In this document: in pieces, positions 17,243-26,390 of the stretch
How the letters are laid out: each line of letters begins with the position of its first letter
Position numbering within the stretch: the first letter of the stretch is position 1
From: RGIG4079 sp045637505
GTDB taxonomy: Bacteria > Bacteroidota > Bacteroidia > Bacteroidales > Muribaculaceae
Direction of reading: 5' to 3'
Assembly: GCA_045637505.1 (NCBI GenBank)
Contig: JAZTZO010000020.1
Span: 122,575-186,574 of the forward strand
Length of the DNA: 64,000 nt
The notes under the pieces: model-generated
Told to the model about the DNA's origin: nothing
Database searches by the model: none
Seen by the model: only the letters and a program-made list of their open reading frames with translations
Position numbers and translations under genes: made by a program

Positions 17243-17983
17243 TTACCCTCCTCTCTTTGCTCCTCGAGCCAATGTGCGAAATACCTCATCCATCGAGTTG
17301 GCGCTATATTGCTCTTTGAGGTGTGTAGGCGTGTCGAGAGCACATATTTTGCCATCAACCATTATTGACACCCGTGAACAATACTCGGCTTCATCCATGT
17401 AGTGAGTGGTGACAAATATAGTTGTTCCATTTTCGGCGGCTTTATATATTAGTTCCCAAAACTGGCGGCGAGTAATGGGATCAACTCCACCGGTGGGCTC
17501 GTCGAGAAAAATTACATCGGGATGGTGAATTGTAGCAATTACAAACGATAGTTTTTGTTTCCATCCCAGTGGTAATGACCCTACAAGAGTATTGCGCTCC
17601 GACATGAAGTTGAGTTGATTAAGTAACTCGGTTGCGCGCTCCTCGGTTTGCTTTTTTGAAAGGCCATATATGCTAGCAAATAGGCGCATATTTTCCCACA
17701 CAGTGAGGTCGTTATATAGCGAAAATCGTTGGCTCATGTATCCTATGTGGCGTTTTATCTGTTCGCCATTTCGCATCACATCAAAACCTGCAACAGTGCC
17801 ACTTCCCGAAGAGGGATAACTTAATCCACATAGCATGCGCATCGCAGTAGTTTTTCCGGCACCATTTGCACCAAGAAAACCAAAGATTTCACCTCGTTGC
17901 ACATCAAACGAAATGTTATCGACCGCCACGAAGTTGCCAAATTGCTTGGTGAGGTTTTTTACCGATATTACTATGTCGCTCAT
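17243..17983 (-). CDS. ABC transporter ATP-binding protein of the efflux system (second ATPase)
   Basis: 246 residues. Walker A is GANGAGKTT, the Q-loop YMSQRFSLYNDLTV, Walker B VIFLDEPTGGVD, and the H-loop VTTHYMDEAEYC. The ABC signature is altered to GSLPLGWKQKL in place of LSGG, a variant known from the second half of YbhF-like double ATPases. Together with the ATPase at 17980 it probably forms a heterodimer in which one site has a non-standard signature. The genes overlap by four bases (ATGA type), which implies coupled translation. In E. coli the two are one fused protein; here they are split. Confidence 0.9.
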   Translation of the reverse strand: MSDIVISVKNLTKQFGNFVAVDNISFDVQRGEIFGFLGANGAGKTTAMRMLCGLSYPSSGSGTVAGFDVMRNGEQIKRHIGYMSQRFSLYNDLTVWENMRLFASIYGLSKKQTEERATELLNQLNFMSERNTLVGSLPLGWKQKLSFVIATIHHPDVIFLDEPTGGVDPITRRQFWELIYKAAENGTTIFVTTHYMDEAEYCSRVSIMVDGKICALDTPTHLKEQYSANSMDEVFRTLARGAKRGG

Positions 17984-18879
17984 CTTTTCATCAATTTAAT
18001 AAACACATCTTCGATAGTGGGTTTGATTGATTTTATGATAAAATCATCTATGTGATTAAATTCTGATTCAAATTTGCTCACATCAAAATTGGTGTTTGCA
18101 ACCAAGTGGTGCCATTCGCCCGATGGGTAACAATCAATCACTCCTTGAGCATTGCGCGCCGATTCTAATAACGCGAGCATATTGTTTGCCCTTATGCCGT
18201 AGATAGGGGCGTCAAATTGCTGAACAATGCCTTGTGGCGTGTCAATGCTCAATATGCTCCCCTCATTACAAAGAGCAATGCGGTCGCATCGACTGGCCTC
18301 ATCCATGTAAGGGGTGGAGACAAGAATAGTGATGCCTTGAGTTTTAAGAGTGGCAAGCATATTCCAAAATTCGTTGCGCGAAACGGCATCAACACCCGTG
18401 GTGGGTTCATCTAAAAATAAAACGCTTGGACGGTGAACTAATGCGCAAGAGAGAGCAAGTTTTTGTTTCATACCACCCGATAGTTTGCCGGCTTTACGAG
18501 AGCGAAATGACTCAATTTGTGAGTAAATAGGTGCAATGAGGTCGTAGGAGTCCTCGATTTTTACGCCAAACAATGCGGCAAAAAATTGCAAATTCTCTTC
18601 AACCGACAAGTCGGGGTATAGTGAGAATCGGCCGGGCATGTAGCCCACTCGCGAACGAATTAATCGATAGTCTTTCACCATATCGAGCCCATCGATTTTG
18701 GCACTCCCCTCATCGGGGTTGAGTAGAGTGGTAAGAAGGCGAAAAAGTGTGCTTTTCCCAGCTCCGTCGGGACCTATAAGCCCAAAGAGCTCGCCTTGTT
18801 GCACCTCAAACAATATGTTTTTGAGGGCTTGCACTTTGCCATAACTTTTTGACAAATTATGTATCTCTATGGCATTCAT
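17980..18879 (-). CDS. ABC transporter ATP-binding protein of the efflux system (first ATPase)
   Basis: 299 residues. Walker A GPDGAGKST, Q-loop YMPGRFSLYPDL, standard signature LSGGMKQKLAL, Walker B VLFLDEPTTGVD, and STPYMDEASRC where the H-loop histidine is replaced by proline (STPY instead of STH). The last 80 residues after the ATPase core form an extra C-terminal part. Such a missing H-loop His is known in N-terminal halves of YbhF-like proteins and would make this site weak in hydrolysis (inference). The gene is 1 base downstream of the HlyD gene. Confidence 0.9.
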   Translation of the reverse strand: MNAIEIHNLSKSYGKVQALKNILFEVQQGELFGLIGPDGAGKSTLFRLLTTLLNPDEGSAKIDGLDMVKDYRLIRSRVGYMPGRFSLYPDLSVEENLQFFAALFGVKIEDSYDLIAPIYSQIESFRSRKAGKLSGGMKQKLALSCALVHRPSVLFLDEPTTGVDAVSRNEFWNMLATLKTQGITILVSTPYMDEASRCDRIALCNEGSILSIDTPQGIVQQFDAPIYGIRANNMLALLESARNAQGVIDCYPSGEWHHLVANTNFDVSKFESEFNHIDDFIIKSIKPTIEDVFIKLMKR

Positions 18880-18880
18880 G

Positions 18881-19765
18881 TTATAACTTCACTTCGCCTG
18901 TAAGACCTATTTTAATGCGACCATCGTTTTTAACAGCAATCTTAACTGCATAAACAAGATTGGCGCGAGAATCTTTGGTTTGTATGGTTTTAGGAGTAAA
19001 TTCGCTCTCTGAAGAAATCCATGTGATGCGGCCTTTGTAATCATATCGTTTGTCGCCACCAAAGTCGGCAGTAACAGTAACAGTATCACCGAGTTTAATG
19101 TCGGCCAATTGGTCCGAAGTAAAGTAAGCACGAAGATACACATTTTCAAGGTCGGCAATCTTCATGAGAGGTTTACCCACTGTGGCAAGTTCGCCGCTTT
19201 CGACATATTTGACCAATACAGTGCCATTAATGGGCGATGAGATGTTGCATTTCGCAATTTGGTCATCAAGCGCTGCAATCTGAATATCCAATGCAGTAGA
19301 ATTATCTTTGATAGTTAAGTTTGTGTTGTTGAGATTAGAGAGTGTGGCTTCTAATTGGCTCTCAAGCACGCGTATGTGTGCCTCTATGTCGTCGTGTTGT
19401 TTTTGAGTAGAAGCGCCGTCGCGCAACATATTGTCCACGCGTTTGAGTTCATCTTTTTGCTTTGAGATTTGACTTTTAAGAGAAGCAACTTGTTTTTTTA
19501 CATCGGGGCGAGAATTAAGTATAGCCGATTGTTGAGCCTTTAATTGCTGGCGTTTAAGATCGAGTTGAATATTGTCAATAACTCCTACTTGCTTGCCAGC
19601 TTCAACGGTTGAACCTTCCGACACATCAAATTTGAGAATTTTGCCTGCACCTTCGGCCGAAACAACTACCTCGGTAGCCTCAAATGTTCCTTGTGCATCA
19701 AATTGAGCCTCTTCGCCACACGATACCATGAGCAACGCAATGGCTAAATATGCTATATGTTTCAT
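18881..19765 (-). CDS. HlyD-family periplasmic adaptor lipoprotein (YbhG-like)
   Basis: 294 residues. The signal sequence MKHIAYLAIALLMVSCGEEA ends in a lipobox-like VSC, so the mature protein is a lipoprotein with Cys at residue 16. Then come half of a biotinyl/lipoyl-like domain (GKILKFDVSEGSTVEAGKQV), a long coiled-coil hairpin (about residues 70-165, QLKAQQSAILNSRP through NNTNLTIKDNSTALDIQIAA), the second lipoyl half (SSPINGTVLVKYVESGELA) and a beta-barrel domain. It links the inner-membrane ABC complex to the TolC protein encoded 3 bases upstream. Length is normal for the short YbhG-type adaptors. Confidence 0.92.
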   Translation of the reverse strand: MKHIAYLAIALLMVSCGEEAQFDAQGTFEATEVVVSAEGAGKILKFDVSEGSTVEAGKQVGVIDNIQLDLKRQQLKAQQSAILNSRPDVKKQVASLKSQISKQKDELKRVDNMLRDGASTQKQHDDIEAHIRVLESQLEATLSNLNNTNLTIKDNSTALDIQIAALDDQIAKCNISSPINGTVLVKYVESGELATVGKPLMKIADLENVYLRAYFTSDQLADIKLGDTVTVTADFGGDKRYDYKGRITWISSESEFTPKTIQTKDSRANLVYAVKIAVKNDGRIKIGLTGEVKL

Positions 19766-19768
19766 ATC

Positions 19769-21049
19769 TTATTGATTTAAAATGTTTTTTAAGTTATATA
19801 TTGCTTGTAGTAATTCTATCTCGTGAGTGCTGCGATTGAGTGAGGCAGTGGTCTCATCGGTAATCTTGCGAAGCAAATCGGTGGCATCAATTACTCCGTT
19901 TTTAAGTTGAGATTCGGCTGCCATTCTCACATTGCTTCGTAGTTTAACGATGCGACTGTCTTCTTCAATGGTTTTGCGCAGTCTTATAATCTCCTCGTCG
20001 TAATGGGTTGTTTGGATTTCGGTATTGAAAAGAAAAACATCTCGTTGAATATCTATTTGTTTTTGCGCGATATTAAGTTTTTCAATATTATTATCTTTAG
20101 TGTAGAAAGCGCCAAAATTCCACGACATTTTTACTCCGATAATAGCATTTAGACTCCAGTCGGCCGAGCGCATACTCTTAAACATATCCATTCCAGGGTA
20201 ACCATAATATCCTTGAGCAAAAGCACTCACTTGTGGCATAAGAGAAGCATTGAGGGCATTGCGTTGAGCCTCGATTTTATTTTTTTGAGCATTAAAGAAA
20301 TCCAATTCAGGTCGTGCCGATGTGCGACTATTGATGCTTGTCATTGTTGGTCGTTCTAACTTTTCAGAGGTGAGAGTCTTCCCTATAAAAGTTTCTAACA
20401 TGTGTCGATAACTTGCGCGCGATGATTCGAGCTGGTTAAGGGTTTGCTTTGATGTTAATAGTTCGGCTTCAATTATATCCACATCTGCTTGAGTTGCCAC
20501 TCCGTTATTGTGATAAGTGCGCATGCGTGAAAGGTTGTTGTCGAGCAAGGCAATTAATGCATTGGTTTGTGATATGCGCTCCTCAAGGAGTAATATGCCG
20601 AAATAGATATTGTTGACGCGTGCTTGTAGGTCGTAGAGCGAAACATCGGTATGCAGGCGTTGTTCGTTTGCCTCGGCGATTGTTATAGCCTTTGATGCTT
20701 TTGATTTGCCCCCGTCCCAAATGTTTTGCGACACATCAATACCTATCTTATATTGATCTTTTCTAATCCCCACCATATCCATTCCGTTGGCTTGCATAAT
20801 AGATTTAAATGCCTCGGGGTAGGTGGGCGTAGCCGATTGGTAAGATGCTTGCCCCGATATTGAGATTTGAGGGAGCCAAGCTTTTGCGGCATTTGATAAG
20901 TTGTATTGCTCGGTAAGTGAGATTAGGTCATATTGCTTAATCTCGGGATAGTGCTCGCTTGCAAGTTTGTGGCACTCCTCGAGTGATTGAGCATGCGATG
21001 AAGATATTGCAACTAATATCATGCTGCATAATAAACAAAAATGCTTCAT
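19769..21049 (-). CDS. TolC-family outer-membrane efflux protein
   Basis: 426 residues with a signal peptide (MKHFCLLCSMILVAISSSHAQ) and the two internal repeats of the TolC/OEP fold: the coiled-coil helices (ARVNNIYFGILLLEERISQT; HNNGVATQADVDIIEAELL; LDFFNAQKNKIEAQRNALNA; QLKNGVIDATDLLRKITDET) that build the periplasmic tunnel. It is the first gene of the efflux operon and forms the outer-membrane exit duct for the HlyD-ABC complex. The divergent AraC-type gene lies 172 bases away across a shared promoter region and is the likely regulator. Confidence 0.92.
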   Translation of the reverse strand: MKHFCLLCSMILVAISSSHAQSLEECHKLASEHYPEIKQYDLISLTEQYNLSNAAKAWLPQISISGQASYQSATPTYPEAFKSIMQANGMDMVGIRKDQYKIGIDVSQNIWDGGKSKASKAITIAEANEQRLHTDVSLYDLQARVNNIYFGILLLEERISQTNALIALLDNNLSRMRTYHNNGVATQADVDIIEAELLTSKQTLNQLESSRASYRHMLETFIGKTLTSEKLERPTMTSINSRTSARPELDFFNAQKNKIEAQRNALNASLMPQVSAFAQGYYGYPGMDMFKSMRSADWSLNAIIGVKMSWNFGAFYTKDNNIEKLNIAQKQIDIQRDVFLFNTEIQTTHYDEEIIRLRKTIEEDSRIVKLRSNVRMAAESQLKNGVIDATDLLRKITDETTASLNRSTHEIELLQAIYNLKNILNQ

Positions 21050-21073
21050 AATTTTATCTATTAAATTTTTTTA

Positions 21074-21081
21074 CAAAGATA
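21074..21081 (-). promoter_or_regulatory. Promoter -7 element of the efflux operon
   Basis: The minus strand reads TATCTTTG, an exact TAnnTTTG match, 25 bases upstream of the TolC gene start. A clear TTTG box at -33 is not seen, which would fit dependence on an activator such as the AraC protein encoded next door. Confidence 0.6.
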
Positions 21082-21190
21082 TATGAGTGTTGGTGATGAA
21101 AAAATGTCAATTATATTCATAAATTGAGTAAAATACACCTTTTTGGTTTTAAAACGACTATATTTCAGCGATTTGTTTAGGCAAAATTAT

Positions 21191-21198
21191 TATCTTTG
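21191..21198 (+). promoter_or_regulatory. Promoter -7 element of the AraC-type regulator
   Basis: TATCTTTG lies 22 bases before the ATG at 21221. It sits inside a longer open frame that would start at 21143, so it also decides the start codon. Confidence 0.6.
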
Positions 21199-21220
21199 TG
21201 AAGTAAATAAGCTTGATTAT

Positions 21221-22006
21221 ATGGGAAACGATTTGTATTTTGGACTCTATCTTTGTGTGAGTGGAGTGTGTGAAATGAAGGTGAATGATCGGTTGTGTAA
21301 ACTTAATGCCGGAGATGCATTTGTGAAATCTCCACTTGTGCAGATAAATAAATTAAAGGAATATGATAATTTTGAGGTTGTAACTATTTTTGAAGAGGAT
21401 ATGGAAGTTCTTGCTCCTATTGCCGAAAAAAATATTGAGGTAGCGCAAGAGTTTGTGCGACAAAATAAGTTTTATAGCACTTGTAATGAACAGGAGCAGT
21501 TAATACTTTTGCGAAATAAGCAACATATCGATGAGTATAAACAAGAATTGTCAAAATCAGATATCTCGGCCAAACAATATCAAGTTATAAAGAGTATAAT
21601 AATATTGATGGAGCAGGCTTCTATATTGGAGTATTCAAAAATATTTTTGCGCCAAAACGATTTCATTCAAGAGGAGAAAGATAAGGGTAGAGATATTATG
21701 ATTAAATTTGTTTTCTTGTTGTTTCAGCATTTTAAACGCCACAGACAGGTCAAATTCTATGCCGATGCGTTAAATTTTTCTCCTAATCATTTCACGAGAA
21801 TCATCAAGAGTGTGTCTAATCGCACTCCATCGGAGTGGATTGCGGTTGTGACAATAAATCAAGCAAAGAAGTTGTTGCGAATGAGCAACCTATCAATAAA
21901 AGAGGTGGCACAAGAATTGTCCTTCCCCGAGCAATATACATTTCGTAAATATTTTAAACTATATACAGGCATTTCTCCCAAAGAGTTTAAATTATTGCAT
22001 TCATAA
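21221..22006 (+). CDS. AraC-family transcriptional regulator of the divergent efflux operon
   Basis: 261 residues from ATG 21221. An N-terminal cupin-like sensor region (YLGLYL-type strands: FGLYLCVSGVCEMKVNDRL) is followed by the C-terminal double helix-turn-helix of AraC proteins (FYADALNFSPNHFTRIIKSV; TPSEWIAVVTINQAKKLLRM; IKEVAQELSFPEQYTFRKYF; TGISPKEFK). The in-frame TTG 26 codons upstream lies before the -7 promoter box, so it is not used. The gene is divergent from tolC-hlyD-ABC and probably activates that operon when a ligand is bound; ligand unknown. Confidence 0.9.
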   Translation: MGNDLYFGLYLCVSGVCEMKVNDRLCKLNAGDAFVKSPLVQINKLKEYDNFEVVTIFEEDMEVLAPIAEKNIEVAQEFVRQNKFYSTCNEQEQLILLRNKQHIDEYKQELSKSDISAKQYQVIKSIIILMEQASILEYSKIFLRQNDFIQEEKDKGRDIMIKFVFLLFQHFKRHRQVKFYADALNFSPNHFTRIIKSVSNRTPSEWIAVVTINQAKKLLRMSNLSIKEVAQELSFPEQYTFRKYFKLYTGISPKEFKLLHS

Positions 22007-22045
22007 ATGTTTTTTGTGTGGGTTGGTGTATAAACTAAAATTGTG

Positions 22046-22053
22046 TATCTTTG
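22046..22053 (+). promoter_or_regulatory. Promoter -7 element of the large secreted protein gene
   Basis: TATCTTTG, 30 bases before the start at 22084. The nearest TTTG upstream is at a non-standard distance. Confidence 0.5.
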
Positions 22054-22083
22054 TGCCTTATTTAATTTTTTAAAATATATCTA

Positions 22084-24855
22084 ATGAAAAAACTAATTTT
22101 TAGCTTGGCTGTTGCGTTATTGGCAACGGTGGCAACAGTCAGCGCTCAAACTACAATCTACGCCTATCGTAGTTGGCAAAATGTACAGGGTAAGGTTGTT
22201 ACAGGCCCTATTAAGTACCACAGTAATAATCCCCGTGCAGTAACACTTATTGCCGACCAAAGTAAGTTGGGTAATGTTTATGCAGGTGCATATTATAACT
22301 ATAAATGGTATGCTCAAGTAACAAAACCAGGCACTCAATCAACTGTTGAAGGTCTTTACACTATCGACCTCGAAACTGGTGAACGCACATTAATCGTGAG
22401 CGGTGGCACTCAATTACACGATATGACCTACGATCACCAAACTAATACTATGTTTGGCTTGCGTTCAACAAAAACATTGGTGAAAATAAATTTATCGACT
22501 GGTGCATTGGCTACAGTTGGCACATTTGATGCATCGGGTACAGCAGCCGAAATGTTGGCTATCGCGTGTGATGCCAACGGACAAATGTATGGTGTGAGCC
22601 CCGATGGTAATCTCTATAAAATAGATAAGAGCACAGCTAAAGTATCGGCTGTGGGTGTACTTGGATATGGTCCAAGTTATACTCAAAGTATGGAGTTTGA
22701 CCGTTATACCAATAAGTTGTATTGGGCCGATAACGGCACATATGCACTCTTTGAGATTAATACTAAAACTGGCGAAGCAATACCTGTGCAATTTATAGGT
22801 AAAGAGGGCTATGATAGCACCAACAGTATGGTTATTCCATGGATTAATGCTCCAGTTGGAAGCCCTGACCGTGTAACTAATCGTAAATCGTTGTCAAGTG
22901 GTAGCGATGTCACAATCTCATGGGTTAATCCATCAGTTGATATTCAAGGTAATGCTATGGCCGATTTCTTGGGCGTGAAAATTTATCGCGATGATGCATT
23001 GTTGGCTACTGTAAATTATTCTATTGCCGATGCCGGAAAGGATGTGTCGTATGTAGATAACGGTGTGTCAGCAGGTACTCATCGTTATCGCATTGTTCCT
23101 TTTAATAGCAAGGGTGATGGTGGTGCTGATAGCGATCCATTAGAGGCATATGTTGGTGCAAATGCTCCTGGCGCAGTGGTTGACTTCAAAGTAGCTCAAG
23201 GTGATAGCAAAGCCCTTTTGTCGTGGAGTGCTCCTGTAAAGGGTGCATTTGGTGGCGAATACGACCCTTCAAGTGTGACAAAATATGTGATAAATCGCAT
23301 TTCGGGTTCGGTTTCTACTAAATTTGAAACAACTCAAACTTCATATAGCGATGCTCCATCGTTTGGTACTTACACTTATTCGGTTTATGCTGTTAATAAC
23401 GTAGGTAATGGTGTGGTTACAACTTCGGCTCCTATCATGGTTAAACCTGCCGATTGGATTGTGATGACAACAGGCGAAGCAGTTGTTGAAAATGGTAAGT
23501 CATATACATTCTATGATGCTGGTGGTCCTAAAGCAAGTTATCCAAATTCTGAAAACGATACACTCGTAATTCGTCCAACAAGCGCTAATGGCGTTGTTAA
23601 GGTTGAATTCCAAAATTTTGACATCGAACCATATGATAAATTGACTATCTTCAATGGTTCAAGTGTAGCCGCTCCTAAAATCGGTGAGTATTCGGCAACA
23701 ATTGTTCCATTTGACTTGAAATCGTTGGAGTCAACAAGTAGCGATGGTGCATTGACTTTTGTGTTTGAGTCAGATATCATGGACCGATATACAGGTTGGG
23801 TTGCAACAGTGACATCTACCGAAAAAAGTGCTCATGACTTGGAATTGAGCGCATTCACTGGCGAACTTTATGCCGAGCAAGGTGCCGTGTCGAAGTATGA
23901 AGCGAAAGTGCTTAATAAGGGAGCATCGCTCGTAGCAGCTGCCGATTATAAAGTTGTTGTAAAAGATGCTAATGGCACAGTAGTAGCACAGGCTGCCGGT
24001 GTTGATGTTGCTCCTGCTGCAATGGCAAATATTGAGGTGGAAATCACTCATCAAAGTGTGGGCGAAATGAAACTTACAGCCACTATTGAATGTGCCAAAG
24101 ATGAAAATACAACAAATAACATTGCCGTTCACGATGTAAATGTTGTTGCTAAAGGTAGCAAATTTGTTCAAATAGGTAATGGTGACGATGAATTCCTCGT
24201 GTGTCCTGCTTCATTTATGTCGCATCAATCGGTGTCGCAAACACTTTATTATGCCGAAGAGATAGGCGTTGAAAGCGGTGTGCTCAAAATGATCTCATTC
24301 CCATATTATGAGGTAACAAGCAACTATCCCGATGTACCAGTAAAAGTGTGGGTTGCCGAAACCGATAGAACCGACCTTCGCGCATCAAACCTCAAATCAG
24401 ATGAAATGACATTGGTATTTGAGGGCAATGTGCCTGTGAAAACTACCGATAAGGAATGGACTATCCAATTCCCCGAAGGATATGAATATAAAGGTGGTAC
24501 GCTTGCTATAATGGTGTTTAAAGATGCTCCTGGAACTCAATTTGAGGGTGTAACTTTCCAAGGTGACTACTGCTATGATATCGCTAACGCTCCTTTGCGC
24601 ACTCGTTTCGACTCCCCATGGGATGATACCGAAACTATTGACCACAATGCACTATTTGGTTGGGATTGCGAAAAACATCTTCCTACAACCAAAATGCTCT
24701 TCTTGCCATCGGCAGGGGTAGAAGGTGTAGTGGTTGACGATGTAAATGCTCCTATTGAATATTATAACCTTCAAGGTGTGAAAGTAGCCCGTCCATCAAA
24801 CGGCATCTTCATAAAGGTTCAAGGAAGCAAAGTGTCAAAAGTAATTGTAAAGTAA
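22084..24855 (+). CDS. Large secreted multidomain protein (beta-propeller-like, Fn3, CUB-like, CARDB-like, sorting tail)
   Basis: 923 residues with signal peptide (MKKLIFSLAVALLATVATVSAQ). Residues about 25-260 contain repeated strands of a propeller kind (GLYTIDLETGERTLI, NLYKIDKSTAKVSAVG, ALFEINTKTGEAIPV). Two fibronectin-III-like modules follow (about 265-455; TISWVNPSVD, ALLSWSAPVKG). Residues about 460-580 look like a CUB domain (YDKLTIFNGSSV, FVFESD, GWVATV), and 585-690 like a CARDB domain (LNKGASLVAAADYKVVV). The tail YYNLQGVKVARPSNGIFIKV is the C-terminal module of many Bacteroidales exported proteins. It is probably surface-exposed; the partner or substrate is unknown. Single-gene unit with its own terminator. 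Confidence 0.85.
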   Translation: MKKLIFSLAVALLATVATVSAQTTIYAYRSWQNVQGKVVTGPIKYHSNNPRAVTLIADQSKLGNVYAGAYYNYKWYAQVTKPGTQSTVEGLYTIDLETGERTLIVSGGTQLHDMTYDHQTNTMFGLRSTKTLVKINLSTGALATVGTFDASGTAAEMLAIACDANGQMYGVSPDGNLYKIDKSTAKVSAVGVLGYGPSYTQSMEFDRYTNKLYWADNGTYALFEINTKTGEAIPVQFIGKEGYDSTNSMVIPWINAPVGSPDRVTNRKSLSSGSDVTISWVNPSVDIQGNAMADFLGVKIYRDDALLATVNYSIADAGKDVSYVDNGVSAGTHRYRIVPFNSKGDGGADSDPLEAYVGANAPGAVVDFKVAQGDSKALLSWSAPVKGAFGGEYDPSSVTKYVINRISGSVSTKFETTQTSYSDAPSFGTYTYSVYAVNNVGNGVVTTSAPIMVKPADWIVMTTGEAVVENGKSYTFYDAGGPKASYPNSENDTLVIRPTSANGVVKVEFQNFDIEPYDKLTIFNGSSVAAPKIGEYSATIVPFDLKSLESTSSDGALTFVFESDIMDRYTGWVATVTSTEKSAHDLELSAFTGELYAEQGAVSKYEAKVLNKGASLVAAADYKVVVKDANGTVVAQAAGVDVAPAAMANIEVEITHQSVGEMKLTATIECAKDENTTNNIAVHDVNVVAKGSKFVQIGNGDDEFLVCPASFMSHQSVSQTLYYAEEIGVESGVLKMISFPYYEVTSNYPDVPVKVWVAETDRTDLRASNLKSDEMTLVFEGNVPVKTTDKEWTIQFPEGYEYKGGTLAIMVFKDAPGTQFEGVTFQGDYCYDIANAPLRTRFDSPWDDTETIDHNALFGWDCEKHLPTTKMLFLPSAGVEGVVVDDVNAPIEYYNLQGVKVARPSNGIFIKVQGSKVSKVIVK

Positions 24856-24894
24856 TTGAATATTGAGAGATAATCTCTCATTGTTCTCAATAAC

Positions 24895-24929
24895 AAAGCG
24901 AGCAATCCATGCAGGGTTGCTCGCTTTTG
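24895..24929 (+). terminator. Terminator after the large secreted protein
   Basis: Arms AAGCGAGCAA (24896-24905) and TTGCTCGCTT (24917-24926), then TTTG. Confidence 0.85.
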
Positions 24930-24973
24930 TGCTTAATTAGAAGGATAGTTAAAAACTTCGTTTTTTTCTTGCA

Positions 24974-24999
24974 TTTGCATTTTGCTTGCATTATCTTTG
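24974..24999 (+). promoter_or_regulatory. Promoter of the Sel1 leader transcript
   Basis: An exact -7 box TATCTTTG at 24992-24999 with TTTG at 24974-24977 (14 bases away; shorter than usual). It places the transcript start near 25006, about 310 bases before the Sel1 gene. Confidence 0.6.
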
Positions 25000-25005
25000 C
25001 ATCAA

Positions 25006-25317
25006 TCTTATGGGAGGCAAAGAGTTGTCCTTTTCCATAGGAGATATATTTAGGAAGCGTTTTTAGCTTTATCCTTCATCTGAAATTCGCCAAATTTTAA
25101 TCGGTAGGGTTAAGCAGTTTAAGACGTTCATGTTTGTCGTATATCTATTTCCCTAAAAGGGTCGAGATATTCGATAAAGCGTGGGAGTGGACTGTTTATT
25201 ACCGATTGGGCGTTTGGCGATGCCTCAGATGAAATAGACTGAACAATGTCCTACGCTTTCTGTTTTATAAATAATTTTAATGCCAAATTAGGGGACGTAG
25301 GAGGCACACAAAATAAC
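25006..25317 (+). ncRNA. Long structured 5' leader of the Sel1-repeat gene, candidate cis-regulatory RNA
   Basis: No reading frame of note. A long-range helix joins 25075-25106 with 25200-25233: TTCATCTGA/TCAGATGAA, CGCCAAA/TTTGGCG and ATCGGTA/TACCGAT. Inside it are AAGCAGT/ACTGTTT (25111-25117 with 25191-25197), ATATCT/AGATAT (25141-25146 with 25165-25170) and a CCCT-AAAA-GGG loop. The segment TCCTACG (25249-25255) is complementary to CGTAGGA (25296-25302), which contains the ribosome-binding site, and, as TCCTACGCTTT (25249-25259), also to AAAGCGTGGGA (25176-25186) through 11 pairs including one G-U. The two pairings exclude each other, as in an RNA switch. No known family was recognised. 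Confidence 0.6.
25297..25305 (+). promoter_or_regulatory. Strong Shine-Dalgarno site of the Sel1 gene
   Basis: GTAGGAGGC holds the AGGAGG core 13 bases before ATG 25318. Such strong sites are rare in Bacteroidetes and none of the neighbouring genes has one. Its 5' half is complementary to 25249-25255 in the leader, so access may be controlled. Confidence 0.6.
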
Positions 25318-26334
25318 ATGTGTATGCAAAATTTAAAATTGGTACTTTTGGTATTATCATTATTGTTCTCTTGTAAAGTCATTTCGGCTCAAACAGCCGA
25401 ACAGAATTTTAATAAAGGAGTGAATTATTATAAGGCGGGAAATTATACAGAAGCAGTAAAATGGTATCGCAAAGCTGCGAATCAAGGACAAGCCGAAGCA
25501 CAATTTGCTCTTGGGGAGTGCTATCTTGAAGGCTATGGAGTGCCGGAAGACGACGTCGAAGCGGTGAAATGGTTTCGCAAAGCAGCAGAGCAAGGACATG
25601 CCAAAGCGCAATTCCTACTTGGGATGTGCTATTTTGAAGGCTATGGAGTGCCGGAAGACTTCACCGAAGCAGTGAAATGGTTTCGCAAAGCAGCCGAGCA
25701 AGGATTAGCCGAAGCACAATTTGCTCTTGGGGTGTGCTATGCTAAAGGCTATGAGGTGCCGGAAGACTTCACCGAAGCAGTGAAATGGTTACGCAAAGCA
25801 GCAGAGCAAGGACTTGTCGAAGCGCAATATGCACTTGGGGGGTGCTATGCTAAAGGCTATGGGGTGCCGGAAGACTTCACCGAAGCAGTGAAATGGTTTC
25901 GCAAAGCAGCAGAGCAAGGAGATGCCGAAGCGCAATATGCACTTGGGGAGTGCTATGCTAAAGGCTATGGAGTGCCGGAAGACGACGCCGAAGCAGTGAA
26001 ATGGTATTGTAAAGCGGCAGAGCAAGGATATGAAGAAGCAGTGAGATGGGTTCTCGAAGCAGCAGAGCAAGGACATGCCAATGCGCAATATATACTTGGG
26101 AATTGCTATGCTAAAGGCTATGGGGTGCCGGAAGACTTCACCGAAGCAGTGAAATGGTTTCGCAAAGCAGCCGAGCAAGGATTAGCCGAAGCGCAATTTG
26201 CTCTTGGGTATTGCTATTACAAAGGTTTTGGGGTTCCGGAAAACTATGCCGAAGCGGTGAAATGGGCTCGCAAAGCAGCAGAGCAAGGATTAGACGAAGC
26301 TATTGATAGTTTAAAAGATATAGAGGAGAAGTAA
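25318..26334 (+). CDS. Secreted Sel1-repeat (TPR-like) protein
   Basis: 338 residues from ATG 25318 (signal peptide MCMQNLKLVLLVLSLLFSCK, cleaved near ISAQ). The mature part is built of seven Sel1 repeats of 36 residues with the pattern EAQxALGxCYxxGYGVPED, and a shortened 16-residue insertion (EEAVRWVLEAAEQGH) between repeats five and six. Each repeat carries one Cys. Sel1 proteins are solenoid scaffolds that bind other proteins; this one is probably periplasmic or surface-bound. The start is set by the AGGAGG site; an earlier in-frame ATG at 25246 lies inside the structured leader. The long leader is the unusual feature. Confidence 0.88.
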   Translation: MCMQNLKLVLLVLSLLFSCKVISAQTAEQNFNKGVNYYKAGNYTEAVKWYRKAANQGQAEAQFALGECYLEGYGVPEDDVEAVKWFRKAAEQGHAKAQFLLGMCYFEGYGVPEDFTEAVKWFRKAAEQGLAEAQFALGVCYAKGYEVPEDFTEAVKWLRKAAEQGLVEAQYALGGCYAKGYGVPEDFTEAVKWFRKAAEQGDAEAQYALGECYAKGYGVPEDDAEAVKWYCKAAEQGYEEAVRWVLEAAEQGHANAQYILGNCYAKGYGVPEDFTEAVKWFRKAAEQGLAEAQFALGYCYYKGFGVPENYAEAVKWARKAAEQGLDEAIDSLKDIEEK

Positions 26335-26390
26335 GAATATCGTTAAATTAAAATAAGAATAAACGATAATTCAAAAGGATTATAATTACA

